From contig CAJULP010000096.1 in the NCBI GenBank assembly GCA_910587295.1, positions 49,829 to 113,828 on the forward strand: a stretch of 64,000 nucleotides of DNA, written 5' to 3'. Position 1 is the first letter of the stretch; each line of letters begins with the position of its first letter. Source of the DNA: an uncultured Lachnospiraceae bacterium (GTDB taxonomy: Bacteria > Bacillota > Clostridia > Lachnospirales > Lachnospiraceae). Positions 1 through 9,463 of the stretch are shown in pieces. The position numbers and the translations under genes were made by a program. The notes beneath the pieces were generated by a model. That model was not told the origin of the DNA, did not search any database, and saw nothing but the letters and a program-made list of their open reading frames with translations.

Positions 1-1
1 G

Positions 2-670
2 TCGGTAGCGGAGGATAAGAATGCGCTTTTGTTCTTTTCTCTGATTGCGGCTCTTCCTAAGGGCTGCCTGCGGTACGGGCTTGGGTTTCTGACCGGAAAA
101 TTTTTGGCTTATGTGCTTTTGGGACTGGCAGCCGCCGGGGCAATTTCGTTCATCCCCTTTGAGACCTTTGTCATATTTAGGAAAGGACTTAATGCGGTCC
201 TTTTGGCCGCATGTCTTTTTTTGGCATACGGGAATTTCAGAGATTGCTTTTATGCATTTCGGGGAGAGTATGGAAAGATCAAAATGCAGCTTCCGGGGAA
301 GCTGCGCAAATGGAATGATAAATTGGTCAAGAAGATGGCAGGGAACAGCGGGAGGAAAGCGTTTTTGCTTTTAGTCTTTGGCGGCGGCATGGTCATTGCC
401 CTTGGAGAATTTTTTTGCACCGGTCAGATTTATCTGGCCTCTATCCTGCAGTGGATGCAAAGTGCTCAAAACAGCGGTGTTCCAGTGACGGCATTGGTGC
501 TCTATTCCGCAGCGCTGTGCCTGCCGGCTTTTATATTACTGGTTTTGATCGTCCGGGGTAGGAGCGCGCTTTTTCTTGTGGATAGGAATCTTAAGGGAAT
601 GCCACTGGTGAAGCTTTGCAACGGGATATTGTTTGTGGTGTTTGCGGTAATCGCATTGGCTTCTATGTAG
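2..670 (+). CDS. CcdA/DsbD-type membrane protein, 5' end outside the window
   Basis: The reading frame is open from base 2, so the gene starts upstream of the window and only its last 222 codons are seen. The visible part has about six hydrophobic membrane segments. Near residue 140 it carries GEFFCTGQIYL, which resembles the conserved ELPCTGxxYL segment of the CcdA/DsbD transmembrane family. That family passes electrons from cytoplasmic thioredoxin across the membrane to extracytoplasmic thiol proteins. A basic cytoplasmic loop (KLRKWNDKLVKK) lies in the middle. TAG stop at 668-670, with a terminator hairpin just downstream. The family assignment is fair; the substrate and any fused thioredoxin or glutaredoxin domain cannot be seen. 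A TTG at 29 gives a shorter frame, but nothing supports it as the true start. Confidence 0.65.
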   Translation, partial: SVAEDKNALLFFSLIAALPKGCLRYGLGFLTGKFLAYVLLGLAAAGAISFIPFETFVIFRKGLNAVLLAACLFLAYGNFRDCFYAFRGEYGKIKMQLPGKLRKWNDKLVKKMAGNSGRKAFLLLVFGGGMVIALGEFFCTGQIYLASILQWMQSAQNSGVPVTALVLYSAALCLPAFILLVLIVRGRSALFLVDRNLKGMPLVKLCNGILFVVFAVIALASM

Positions 671-700
671 GATGTGAGAACGGGAACGGCAAAATGCGTA

Positions 701-741
701 AGAAAAAGTGCGCAGGTTACAAAACCGGTGCACTTTTTCTA
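701..741 (+). terminator. Intrinsic terminator after the CcdA-like gene
   Basis: Perfect 11-bp inverted repeat, AGAAAAAGTGC (701-711) against GCACTTTTTCT (730-740). The T-run is inside the 3' arm. The A-rich 5' arm means it could also end transcription from the minus-strand gene that stops at 858. Confidence 0.7.
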
Positions 742-857
742 AGTTTAAAGTGATGAATATAAAGTTTGTAACATGCTGAAATAAATGAGCAGAAATAGAA
801 TTCCGGACATGATACGAAATAAACGCTTTGAGATAAAGTTAAATATTGTGACAGCGT

Positions 858-1163
858 TTATTGTGGAAGCATTTCGTTTTGTTTTAAGATTTCAATGACT
901 GTTTCCATTTCATCCTGAAGTATATGGATGCTTTTTTGGGTACTGATTTTAAAAGCTTTCACTTCAAACTGAAGTTTTTCCAAATTCCTTGCATTACGGT
1001 CAATTTTTAGTTCCATGATATCCAGGCGTCCATTAATGGATTCAAATCGTTTATCGATGGATTCGAATCGTTTATCAATGGATTCAAATCGTTTATCAAT
1101 AGATTCAAATTTGTCATCAAATAGATGGCTGATTGCCTGCAGGTCATCTTTGGTTAATGTCAT
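858..1163 (-). CDS. Small coiled-coil protein with heptad repeats
   Basis: A 101-residue protein with no recognised enzyme domain. Residues 18-45 are four near-identical 7-residue units of the type FESIDKR, followed by a further charged, heptad-patterned helix. A long coiled coil, probably oligomeric, is therefore expected. It has no signal peptide or membrane segment. The start ATG (1161-1163) is preceded by an excellent AAGGAGG ribosome site. Similar short proteins with expandable heptads are common in Firmicutes and usually have no assigned function. It stands alone, convergent with the upstream CcdA-like gene. Confidence 0.7.
   Translation of the reverse strand: MTLTKDDLQAISHLFDDKFESIDKRFESIDKRFESIDKRFESINGRLDIMELKIDRNARNLEKLQFEVKAFKISTQKSIHILQDEMETVIEILKQNEMLPQ
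1039..1122. repeat. 21-bp tandem repeat, four units, inside the coiled-coil gene
   Basis: Units begin at 1039, 1060, 1081 and 1102, each starting GATTCAAATCG or a one- to three-base variant. Each unit encodes one seven-residue heptad, so gain or loss of units keeps the frame and changes coiled-coil length by one heptad. Confidence 0.85.
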
Positions 1164-1594
1164 TTCGGATTCCTCCTTTCTGGGATTTTTAAATCATACA
1201 AAAATTTAACAGAGTTTCATCACCTGCATGTTACTATATGTGGCTGAATCGAGTAATAAAAGCATAGATAGTAAGCCGGGTGGAAAAACTGCGAGAAAAT
1301 ACTTGCAGTAAAATAGGTAATAAAGCAGATGTTTCTTAGAATTTTTGTATGCTTGTTCAGTATAGCAAATATATAGTTGATGTGTCAATACCTAATAAGT
1401 TATAACGTGATAATAGATTGACGGACAGGGATATAATTTTCGGTACAGATAATAAATATAATACCCCGCCACAAAAATCCTTCCGTAGCAAAAAGCAAAA
1501 AAACGCCCAAATCAGAAGAATATATTCTGTTCAATGTGCTAATTTTTTTGTAAAATTTGTAGAAACAAATATATGACATGGTGAGGTAGCGCAT
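1164..1594. other. A+T-rich intergenic region upstream of the GH95-like gene
   Basis: No convincing gene is seen here. TATAAT boxes occur at 1432-1437 and 1457-1462, but neither has a good -35 hexamer 16-18 bp upstream. A short inverted repeat (ATTTGT-agaa-ACAAAT) lies just upstream of the GH95-like start. The promoter of the 1595 gene probably lies here but cannot be fixed. Confidence 0.4.
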
Positions 1595-3793
1595 ATGAAA
1601 AGCAAAATGATTTTAGACAGGATTCCCTATCAGTTTTGCGAGGGCCCCTTTTGGGGAAACGGGAAGATGGGAACGGTGTTGTATATCCGGAACGGCAGGC
1701 TGTGCGTATCAATTGACCATGTTGGTTTATGGGAACTTCGAGAGACGTTGCCGGATGAGCCAAAGGCGTCATTTTCTCAGATCCTTCAGAATAAGGAAGC
1801 GTATTTGAAAGGGAATCCGGAATATGTGGTGGACACCAATATATTTGAGAACGACATTGGAAGGACGCGGCTTCCTGCCCTTGCGGTGGAACTGGAGCTT
1901 CCGGGAACGGTGGCGTCTTTTTATGCGGAGACTGACTTAGCAACGGCGAAAACCCGAATCAAGTTAGAGTTTACAGACGGCAGGAAGGCAGAAAGCCTTG
2001 TATGGCTGGATTCCCATGTGAACATACTGGGCATGGAACTTGCCGGAACGGAGGGGAAAGAGCTTACGGTCCATGGGAAGGGATGGGATCTGGAATCTCC
2101 GCGGCTTCAGACTCTTAAAAACTGGAATTATGACCCCTGTGTCCAGGAACAGGAAAAGGATGGGTTTACCGTGATCCAACATTTTGGCAACGAGATGTCC
2201 GCTGTGCTGTGCGGATGCCAGGAGGTTACGGAAAAAGGGCTGTTTTTGGCGGTAGGGATTGAAACTGCCCATCGGTCAAAGGAAAAGACACTGGCCGAAG
2301 AAGGCAGGAAGCTTGCTCATACCTATGTCAGGGAAAAGGATACTTTTTTGGCGGAGCATGAAAAGGACTGGGCTGCTTACTGGAACGGATTTAACATAAC
2401 GGTGCCCAATCAAAGGCTGCAGGAAGCTTTTGAGCAGGAGATGTATAAGCTTTACTGTAATGAAAGGGAGCATTCTTCCCCTGTTACGCTGCAGGGGGTG
2501 TGGAATCCGGATAACAGGATGCCGGCCTGGTACGGGGATCTGCATAATGACTTAAATGTTCAGTCCTGCTATTGGCCTGCATACAAGACGGGTAATGTGA
2601 AGCTGGTACGCTCTTATATTGATTATTACACTAAGGCGATGCCCCGGCTTATGGAGCGTGCGTGGAAACTTTTTGGGATCAGGGATGCTGTCCATGTACC
2701 GGTGATGATGGCGCCGGATGGAACCGGGGCGGCTTCGGAGTGGTGCTATTGGAACACCCTGCTTGGTCCGGAGTTGTTTGTGGCGGTTGACTTTACATGG
2801 TTTTATGAGTACAGTCGTGAGCAGGATACATTAAAGAATCAGATCTATCCTTTTATAGAAAAGGTGATCCATCTTTATCAGGGGATTGCGATGGAAAAAG
2901 AAGATGGGTATTTACATATCCCCTTTACCACTTCCCCGGAGGTTGATCGGGATGGGCATATGCTGATGGCAGATGATGCCACGTTCACTTTATCAAGCTT
3001 ACATTATCTGTTAAGGAAAATGGCGGGGTATGCGGATCTGCTTGGCAAGGACGGGAGCGCATTCCTAAAATGGGAGAAGAAGCTTGCGCCGGTGAAAGTA
3101 AATGAAACAGGGTATCCGCTATACGCAGGGATCGACGTGTATGGTTCCCATCGTCATTTCTGCCAGATGTACCCGATTTACCCGCTTTGTGAGGAAGCCC
3201 ACAATGAAGTGGCAAACAATTCTTTGGATACGGCAGTCAATCAGGGTTTTTTGGAATATGCGGCATTTTCATTCCCGTACATGGGAATTATGGCGGCAAG
3301 GTGCGGTAGAGGGAATATGTGCCGGACCATGCTGGAGATCTATTGCATGGTGTTCCGGTCACGCAATTCCTTTACCGTTAACGGAGATCCTTATCAAAAC
3401 GGGGTGCTTAGGATATCCGGTACCAATGCAGGGGAAAGCTCCGATGCCTTTACGTTGGAGTCGGGATTTTTTGTTCCAACTACGCTGTGTGAGATGTTCG
3501 TTCACCGGGCAGGGGCGGATGTATGGATGTTGATGGGGATACCGGACGAGTGGCGGGATTGCGGCTGCGAGGATCTGGCAGTGGAAGGCGGGCACAGAAT
3601 CTCCGTCTGGCAGGAGAATTATCAGATTTATAAGGTGATGATAAAAGCAGGCTGTCAAGAGACGTTGGTATTCCACTGGAAAGACAACACGCCTTTGAAA
3701 CGGGTTTGGAGGAGCGGGGAGGCGGTCCGCTGCTTTACCGGGAAATGTGAAATTCCGGTATGTTCCGGAGAAGAATGGGTGTTGGAATTTTAG
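1595..3793 (+). CDS. GH95-like glycoside hydrolase (alpha-fucosidase/galactosidase type)
   Basis: A 732-residue cytoplasmic protein without a signal peptide. The N-terminal segment WGNGKMGTVLY...LWELRET matches the family's start, where a beta-sandwich opens with 'LGNGrlGamv...LNedtLW'. Around residues 315-330, NDLNVQSCYWPAYKTGN corresponds to the GH95 active-site segment NINTQMNYWPAE, with its two catalytic-site asparagines. The rest fits an (alpha/alpha)6 barrel followed by a small C-terminal beta domain. GH95 enzymes are inverting alpha-L-fucosidases or alpha-L-galactosidases; other six-hairpin families cannot be excluded. ATG at 1595 with GAGGT about 8 bp upstream. The 3839 and 5613 genes follow closely on the same strand, suggesting a three-gene glycan operon. 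Confidence 0.65.
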   Translation: MKSKMILDRIPYQFCEGPFWGNGKMGTVLYIRNGRLCVSIDHVGLWELRETLPDEPKASFSQILQNKEAYLKGNPEYVVDTNIFENDIGRTRLPALAVELELPGTVASFYAETDLATAKTRIKLEFTDGRKAESLVWLDSHVNILGMELAGTEGKELTVHGKGWDLESPRLQTLKNWNYDPCVQEQEKDGFTVIQHFGNEMSAVLCGCQEVTEKGLFLAVGIETAHRSKEKTLAEEGRKLAHTYVREKDTFLAEHEKDWAAYWNGFNITVPNQRLQEAFEQEMYKLYCNEREHSSPVTLQGVWNPDNRMPAWYGDLHNDLNVQSCYWPAYKTGNVKLVRSYIDYYTKAMPRLMERAWKLFGIRDAVHVPVMMAPDGTGAASEWCYWNTLLGPELFVAVDFTWFYEYSREQDTLKNQIYPFIEKVIHLYQGIAMEKEDGYLHIPFTTSPEVDRDGHMLMADDATFTLSSLHYLLRKMAGYADLLGKDGSAFLKWEKKLAPVKVNETGYPLYAGIDVYGSHRHFCQMYPIYPLCEEAHNEVANNSLDTAVNQGFLEYAAFSFPYMGIMAARCGRGNMCRTMLEIYCMVFRSRNSFTVNGDPYQNGVLRISGTNAGESSDAFTLESGFFVPTTLCEMFVHRAGADVWMLMGIPDEWRDCGCEDLAVEGGHRISVWQENYQIYKVMIKAGCQETLVFHWKDNTPLKRVWRSGEAVRCFTGKCEIPVCSGEEWVLEF

Positions 3794-3838
3794 GGTTTCA
3801 TAATACGAGCCTGAAAAAGAAGCGTGGAGGGAAATGAT

Positions 3839-5596
3839 ATGGCGGCAAAAGAACTGATTATTTTTATAGATTGTGGTGACACGTTAGTAGACGAATCCAC
3901 GGAAATAAGGGATGAGGAAGGGGTAGTGACTACGGCAGAGCTGTATCCCGGGGTGGAGCAGGCAATCCGCACACTGCATGACGAAGGATACAGGATCGCT
4001 TTGGTGGCGGATGGTCTGGAAGCTTCTTTTCAAAATATCATTGCCATGCATCATTTGGAAGATTGCTTTGAGGCAATGGCTATATCCGAAACTGTCGGTG
4101 CACAAAAGCCATCCTGTGCGATGTTTGGCAGCGCTATGGATCAGATGGGGCTTACCGATAAGGATGCGTACAGGATTGTGATGATTGGCAATAATCTGGA
4201 ACGGGATATCGTTGGGGCAAACAGGATGGGATTTTGGTCTGTCCTTGCTGCCTACAGCCCCAGATACCGTATGACACCGGAATGTGAGGAAGAAAGACCG
4301 GATTATGTGGCCAAGGTTCCTTCTGATATACCGGGAATCGTGGAAAGAATCTGCCTGCCATTACCGTATATTGCACAAAAAAATTTAATAAAAAAGGAAT
4401 ATCCTTCACGAGGGAATGCATTCCGGATCAATAATCAGTCTTTAAAAAGATATCCGATGACGCTGATCATCCATGACAAGGAGCACTGGGATCTCACTGC
4501 GGCAGCAGAGCGCATATTTAGCGGCAGGTATCCTTTGGGCTATATTGGTTCATCTCCGTGGGTAGGAACGGTGACCAATCAGGAGACATTGGAGTTTTCC
4601 GATGCGCAGAACCGGGAGTTCTACGATCTTCTATGTGCTCAGATGGAGATTGGCTGGGTGGTCTATGGGCTGAGTGATGAGCGCAAGAGCGAAATTCCGG
4701 TAATGGCTACGTATATGAAGGAACGATTCCCGGATGTAAAGCAAGTCAGGATATACCACCGTAAGGAGCTGCCGGCCGATGCGGCAGGCAGAAGGGAGAC
4801 TGACGGGATTGTTGGTGTGGGATACGAAACGCCGGAGGAATTAGATGCTTGGCTGGAGGAGCTTACAAAAGAGATTGAAAAATCCAATCCGCCGTTTTGG
4901 TTTGACTCTCTTTGCAGGGAGGGTGCGGAGTGGACCAATCTTTCTCTCACGCTGCCACTGGAAGAGGAAAAAAACCGGATATTGCTGGTGGGGGATTCTA
5001 TCAGTGCCGGATACGGGGATATGGTTCAAAGGCTGATGCCCGGCTGGCATGTGGACCGCTTAAATACAAGCGAGGGGCTTCACCATCCAAACTTCCTGCG
5101 GATGCTTGAAGCGGCGCTTAGGCGGTATCCATACCGGATGATCCATATCAACAACGGGATCCATCTTCACGGGCAGGATTTAGGACAGTACCGGCAGAAT
5201 CTTTTGGGAGTGTTTGCGTGGATTCATATGGCTGCGCCAAAGACGGAGATTATTTATGCCACGAATACAACTTTTAGCCGTAAGGCGGAAGAAGGAACGA
5301 GGGAGGAAGCTTTGGATTTTCAGGAGCGGCATTTTGGCAAGGGTGGTAAAGCGTCTCTTGCCCGATATGGCAGAGAGGATTATTGGGTAACGGATGAGAA
5401 AGCATCGAAGCCATATGAGGAGCTGAATCAGATTGCAAGGGAAATCTGTAAAGAGCATGGAATCCGTATCAATGATTTGTATCAGGTATGCCTGGATGAA
5501 AATCTGCAAAAGACCGACGGCGCACACTTCACCGAAGAGGCGTATTGGCGCCTGGCGGCCCAGGTGGCAGAGGTCTTAAAAAAGGAACTTTGTTAA
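3839..5596 (+). CDS. HAD phosphatase-like + SGNH esterase-like fusion protein
   Basis: A 585-residue two-hydrolase fusion. Residues 5-175 form a HAD-type domain: DCGDT holds motif-I aspartates D11 and D14, a lysine lies in GAQKPS near residue 92, and the late acidic motif is GNNLERDIVGAN. Residues about 375-585 form an SGNH/GDSL hydrolase: VGDSISAG (block I serine), INNGIHLHG (block III asparagine near 437) and DGAHFTEEAY (block V Asp/His near 560). The roughly 190 residues between them are unrecognised. I prefer ATG 3839 over the GTG at 3824, because GGAGGG sits 6 bp upstream of 3839 and overlaps the upstream codon. SGNH enzymes often remove acyl groups from glycans; HAD enzymes dephosphorylate sugar phosphates. 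A joint role on an acylated, phosphorylated sugar is only inference. Confidence 0.75.
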   Translation: MAAKELIIFIDCGDTLVDESTEIRDEEGVVTTAELYPGVEQAIRTLHDEGYRIALVADGLEASFQNIIAMHHLEDCFEAMAISETVGAQKPSCAMFGSAMDQMGLTDKDAYRIVMIGNNLERDIVGANRMGFWSVLAAYSPRYRMTPECEEERPDYVAKVPSDIPGIVERICLPLPYIAQKNLIKKEYPSRGNAFRINNQSLKRYPMTLIIHDKEHWDLTAAAERIFSGRYPLGYIGSSPWVGTVTNQETLEFSDAQNREFYDLLCAQMEIGWVVYGLSDERKSEIPVMATYMKERFPDVKQVRIYHRKELPADAAGRRETDGIVGVGYETPEELDAWLEELTKEIEKSNPPFWFDSLCREGAEWTNLSLTLPLEEEKNRILLVGDSISAGYGDMVQRLMPGWHVDRLNTSEGLHHPNFLRMLEAALRRYPYRMIHINNGIHLHGQDLGQYRQNLLGVFAWIHMAAPKTEIIYATNTTFSRKAEEGTREEALDFQERHFGKGGKASLARYGREDYWVTDEKASKPYEELNQIAREICKEHGIRINDLYQVCLDENLQKTDGAHFTEEAYWRLAAQVAEVLKKELC

Positions 5597-5612
5597 GAGG
5601 GAGACAAAAGAA

Positions 5613-7709
5613 ATGGGAATAATTGTAAAAGATGACATGCTATTTGTTATGAACACTAAAAACACGACCTATGCTTTTTTTAAGGACGATGCAGGGGTAT
5701 TGGTGAACCTGTATTGGGGACACAGGATTGCCCGGGCGGAGGACTTTGACACCACTTCCATGGAGTGGGAACAGGGGTATCATCCGGATATTGACAAAAA
5801 GAGGGAGGAATGTTCGTCCTATGGCAGGATGCGTTACAAGGAAGCTTCCATGAAGGTGGCTTTTGCGGACGGAACCAGAGACTTCAGGTATCATGTGGAC
5901 AGTTACCAGATAGAAGGAGATCACTTGCGTATTTCACTTCGGGATGACCATTACCCGTTTGGCATTGTATTGCATTATGTGGTGCATGAAGAATTGGATA
6001 TCATTGAAAAGTGGAGGGAAGCGGAGAATCTGGGGGAAGAGACCGTACAGATAGAGCGGTTTTATTCCGCAGAGTTTACCCTTCCCGGATATGGCTATAG
6101 GACCATCAACAACAATGGCACCTGGGCGGATGAGTTTAAACGTTATGAGGATACCTTGTGTGCCGGAAAGAAGGTCTATGAAAGCTTAAGGGGGGCAACT
6201 GCCCATGTGGCAACGCCGGGGTTCATTGTCCATTAGGATGTGTCGGAAACCCGGGGGGAAGTGTACTTTGGCGTGCTGGCATACTCAGGGAATTTTAAAA
6301 TCGTGGAAGAGCAGACGCCTTATGATTATCTGAACATTCAGATTGGGATGGGTGACACGGATTTTTGCTGGAACCTGAAAAAGGGGGAGCGCTTTATCAG
6401 TCCGAAGGTCTATGCAGGGTACAGCGGCAAGGGATTTGGGGAAATGTCAAATCTACTCCATCGTTTTGCAGCGGAGTGTGTCATGCCTAAGGAAACAGCC
6501 AAAAAGCCTTTGCGGGTGTTATATAATTCATGGGAAGCCACGGCTTTTGACGTGGCTTGTGATAAACAGATGAAGTTGGCTGATAAGGCGGCTGCGGCAG
6601 GAGCGGAGCTGTTTGTGGTGGATGACGGCTGGTTTGGGGAGCGTAGTTCCGACCATCTGGGGCTTGGCGACTGGTATGTGAACCAGGAGAAATTTCCGGA
6701 CGGGCTGAAACCGCTGATCGACTATGTCAACGGGCTTGGAATGGATTTTGGTATCTGGATCGAGCCGGAGATGGTCAATGAAGACAGCGGCCTTTACCGG
6801 GCGCATCCGGATTGGATCTACCGGTATGCTGCCCGGCCTGTGTTAGAAGGCAGATATCAGTATATGCTGGATCTGACTAACCCGGAGGTGATTGGTTTCA
6901 TCATTGGGTTTATTGATAAGCTGCTAAATGAAAATAACATTTCCTATATCAAGTGGGATATGAACAGGGCCCTGGGGGAATGTGGGTGCGCACACCTTGA
7001 CAAGGAAGAGTTCCGCAGTATCTGGTACCGCCACGTGCAGGGCTTTTATTCCATTATTGAGACTTTAAGGGAAAAGCACCCGGAGGTAGAGTTTGAGGCA
7101 TGCGCTTCAGGGGGCGGCCGGGTAGACTTTGGCTGTATGTCACGGTTTGATGAGTTCTGGACCAGCGATAACACGGACCCCATAGACAGACTTTCCATCC
7201 AGGAGACCTATAGCCTGCTTTATCCGCCGAAATATATGCGCACATGGATCACGGATGCAGCAGATAATGACAACAGGAGAGTTCCTTTATCCTTCCGGGC
7301 ACACTGCGCTATGTGTGGTGCGCTGGGGATCGGTATGGATTTGAATCGTGTGGGCGGCGGGAAATTAAAAGAACTGGCAGGGTATGTGGAGGAATATAAG
7401 GCAATCCGCTCGGTAGTCCAGTTTGGCAGGCTTGCAAGACTGAAATCCTGCCACAGGGATGATTTCCATGCGCTGCAGTACGATAAGGACGGGGAAGCGG
7501 TGGTGTTTGTATTCCTTACCTTAAGGTCCCGTGGGAAGTATGAATACACATTAAAGCTGGTGAACCTGAAAGAAGACGTTTTGTACCGGTTTGTGCTGGA
7601 CGGGAAAGAGCAGTGTCTGAGCGGTTCTTATCTGATGTACCATGGGCTGGCACTTAGGATGGCGGCTGATTTTACCAGTAAATGTATCCGGCTGCAGGAA
7701 ATAAAGTAA
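5613..7709 (+). pseudogene. GH36 alpha-galactosidase interrupted by an in-frame TAG
   Basis: Codons 1-207 (5613-6236) give the N-terminal beta-supersandwich of a GH36 alpha-galactosidase, then TAG at 6234-6236. The same frame then continues without further stops to 7709. The join reads ...GFIVH-[TAG]-DVSETRGEVYFG, matching the uninterrupted family sequence around GEVYfGvLaySGN. The catalytic half is intact: KWDMNR holds the nucleophile Asp (6957-6959) and TSDNTDPIDR the acid/base Asp (7167-7169). Total length with the TAG read through is about 698 residues, near the usual 700-740. The gene is 16 bp downstream of the HAD-SGNH gene with AGAGGGA before the ATG. Possible products are a truncated N-terminal domain and, by re-initiation at GTG 6240, a catalytic fragment. 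Sequencing error is the main alternative. Confidence 0.8.
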
Positions 7710-7733
7710 GAAAAGCAGGAAAGATAAAAGAGC

Positions 7734-7755
7734 CCGGAGGCTTTCTGGCCTCCGG
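7734..7755 (+). terminator. GC-rich hairpin after the GH36 gene
   Basis: Perfect 8-bp stem CCGGAGGC/GCCTCCGG with a 6-nt loop, 25 bp after the GH36 stop. It is followed by ATTCTGAT rather than a T-run, so it is a weak or incomplete terminator. It separates the + strand operon from the minus-strand kinase gene that ends at 7790. Confidence 0.45.
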
Positions 7756-7789
7756 ATTCTGATAAGTCTCTGGTTGGGAAAAAGGAAAA

Positions 7790-8947
7790 TCAGTTCCAGT
7801 TATTTTGGAGCAGCTGGATTTTTTTCCGATATCCTAGCAAAATAGAGTCTAAACAGGTGATGGCTGGATCCTGATTGTATATGGCGTACAGTTCATTTTC
7901 ATCAGGCAGCAATTTTAAATTTATGCAGGACGGGTCTTTGACATAGTCGAGCAACTGGCGTTCTTTTTTTCGAAAACTGTTTACGGGGATTTCCAGCAGG
8001 TTATCCCGTTCCGGCTGTCGTGGGGTTTTCCAAAACATGGAGTTTCCGGAATCAAAGATGGGTGCCATACCAATAAAGTGCAGGGTATTGGTATCTCGAA
8101 GAACTCCGAAATTATTCATGTGACGGTCGGTATTGGTCAAAACAAAGTCTGTCATGATCTGGTACTCCAGAAATTGCCTTACCACTTTTGCGTCCAGTCC
8201 GTGCCTGGCGCAGATTAAAATGAAATGTTCATACATAGATGTGGCATTGTCCTTTTTCATGGAATCAAGTACATCGATTGCTGGAATCAGTTCTACCATG
8301 TCTGATGTAAAGCTTTCGCATATGCAGCAAAGCTGTGGATGGTTGTCCAGGCGCAAGGCTGAGTATGAGACGTATGGCTGTAAGGCTTGTTTCTTGTGGA
8401 GCAGCGTTGCTGCTACTTCATTTAAACTTTCCTGGGAATGATTGCCGAGGTTACCTTTTATCAGGCAGCGTTTTCCGTTGGAAATGATCCATTTTTTACG
8501 TAACTCGCCTTGGACGGAAGAGCTGGGCAAAAAAGCATTTGGGGGCAGGGCGGCCAATTCTGTTTCCTGCTCGTCAAACTGCATGCCGCCTATCGGATCT
8601 TGAAAGTTGTTGGTAAATAGGCTGACGTCATTCCATGTGAAATCCATGGCAAGGGGTTTGACCCAGTAATGGTCTGTCAGGCTTAAACCAAGATTTTTAA
8701 CCAAATATTCTTGTGGCGTAGTGACTCCCATTTGTTCCAGAATCTGTCGTATCCGGCCCTGGCTTAAGGGAACTGCCCGCCTTTGCCACCACTTACGCAG
8801 CATTTGTGCGTCAATATTCCCTCCTGGGGGCAATAGTTCCGGCGTCATTTTTTGAGACACCCGCAGCATTGCGCCGGAAATGGGGTCAAGGGATACCATA
8901 CATACCGGTTCATCCCGGTGCATTAGATAGTACATGTTTTCCTGCAT
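7790..8947 (-). CDS. HipA-like serine/threonine kinase (toxin-type) protein
   Basis: A 385-residue protein with a HipA C-terminal kinase domain. The catalytic loop is TNTDRHMNNFG (Asp near 274) and the metal-binding DFG-like motif is IFDSGN (Asp near 299). The N-terminal ~110 residues (YYLMHRDEPVCMV...) belong to a Firmicute variant of HipA and are not clearly the N-subdomain of E. coli HipA. HipA kinases phosphorylate targets such as glutamyl-tRNA synthetase and are held in check by an XRE partner. Here the partner gene ends 3 bp upstream of this start, so the pair is a two-gene operon. The target is unknown. Confidence in the kinase fold is good, in a toxin role moderate. Confidence 0.75.
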   Translation of the reverse strand: MQENMYYLMHRDEPVCMVSLDPISGAMLRVSQKMTPELLPPGGNIDAQMLRKWWQRRAVPLSQGRIRQILEQMGVTTPQEYLVKNLGLSLTDHYWVKPLAMDFTWNDVSLFTNNFQDPIGGMQFDEQETELAALPPNAFLPSSSVQGELRKKWIISNGKRCLIKGNLGNHSQESLNEVAATLLHKKQALQPYVSYSALRLDNHPQLCCICESFTSDMVELIPAIDVLDSMKKDNATSMYEHFILICARHGLDAKVVRQFLEYQIMTDFVLTNTDRHMNNFGVLRDTNTLHFIGMAPIFDSGNSMFWKTPRQPERDNLLEIPVNSFRKKERQLLDYVKDPSCINLKLLPDENELYAIYNQDPAITCLDSILLGYRKKIQLLQNNWN

Positions 8948-8950
8948 TGT

Positions 8951-9415
8951 TTACCAATCCTCCATTTCAGCCTGAGAAAAAAGGATATCCTCGATTTTGG
9001 ATTCCATCTGCATAATGGCAGCTTCCTTCAGCCAACAGATATTTTCCTGACGGAATATTGCGTTAAATGGTATCGTATATTGTTCGCCTTCATAATAAAA
9101 CAGGATGGCGGCTGACGAGTCAAGGCGAATCCAGCGTCCGCCTGTTTTAAACTTTTCGCAAAAAAAACCTGACGTTTCGTTTTCTGCTAATGGAAAAGAC
9201 AAGGGAGCTGTATTGGGGAAAAAATCGTCAAGTAACAAATCTTCCATGGAACAGCCAAGTACCGTGGAAAGACGAAGCAGAACGTCTCCACTGGAGGAAG
9301 TTAGTTTTTTGTGCCCTTGTTCATAGTCCTGTAAGGAACGGAAGTTTACCCCGCTCATGGAGGCCAGTTCTTTTTGAGTTAAGTTTCGTTTTTTTCTGAG
9401 TTCTTTTAGCTTCAT
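8951..9415 (-). CDS. XRE-family regulator, partner (antitoxin-like) of the HipA-like kinase
   Basis: A 154-residue protein. Residues 1-60 are a Cro/C1 helix-turn-helix (LKELRKKRNLTQKELASMSG...LQDYEQGHKKLTSSS). The ~90-residue tail is rich in aromatic and acidic residues and probably contacts the kinase. I place the start at the ATG on 9413-9415, 48 bp inside the longest frame. An AGAGAGG site lies just upstream of it, and the promoter -10 (9434-9439) lies inside the longer frame, which rules that version out. The ORF ends 3 bp before the kinase start, typical of antitoxin-first TA operons. Autoregulation through the inverted repeat in its promoter is likely. Confidence 0.75.
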   Translation of the reverse strand: MKLKELRKKRNLTQKELASMSGVNFRSLQDYEQGHKKLTSSSGDVLLRLSTVLGCSMEDLLLDDFFPNTAPLSFPLAENETSGFFCEKFKTGGRWIRLDSSAAILFYYEGEQYTIPFNAIFRQENICWLKEAAIMQMESKIEDILFSQAEMEDW

Positions 9416-9433
9416 GTTTACCTCTCTGATATG

Positions 9434-9463
9434 ATTATACGCATTTTTGCGGATGCTAGTCAA
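9434..9463 (-). promoter_or_regulatory. Promoter and candidate operator of the XRE-HipA operon
   Basis: On the minus strand, -35 TTGACT (9463-9458) and -10 TATAAT (9439-9434) are separated by 18 bp. The palindrome CGCA-TTTT-TGCG fills 9440-9451 of the spacer, a natural site for repression by the XRE protein encoded directly downstream. Confidence 0.65.
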
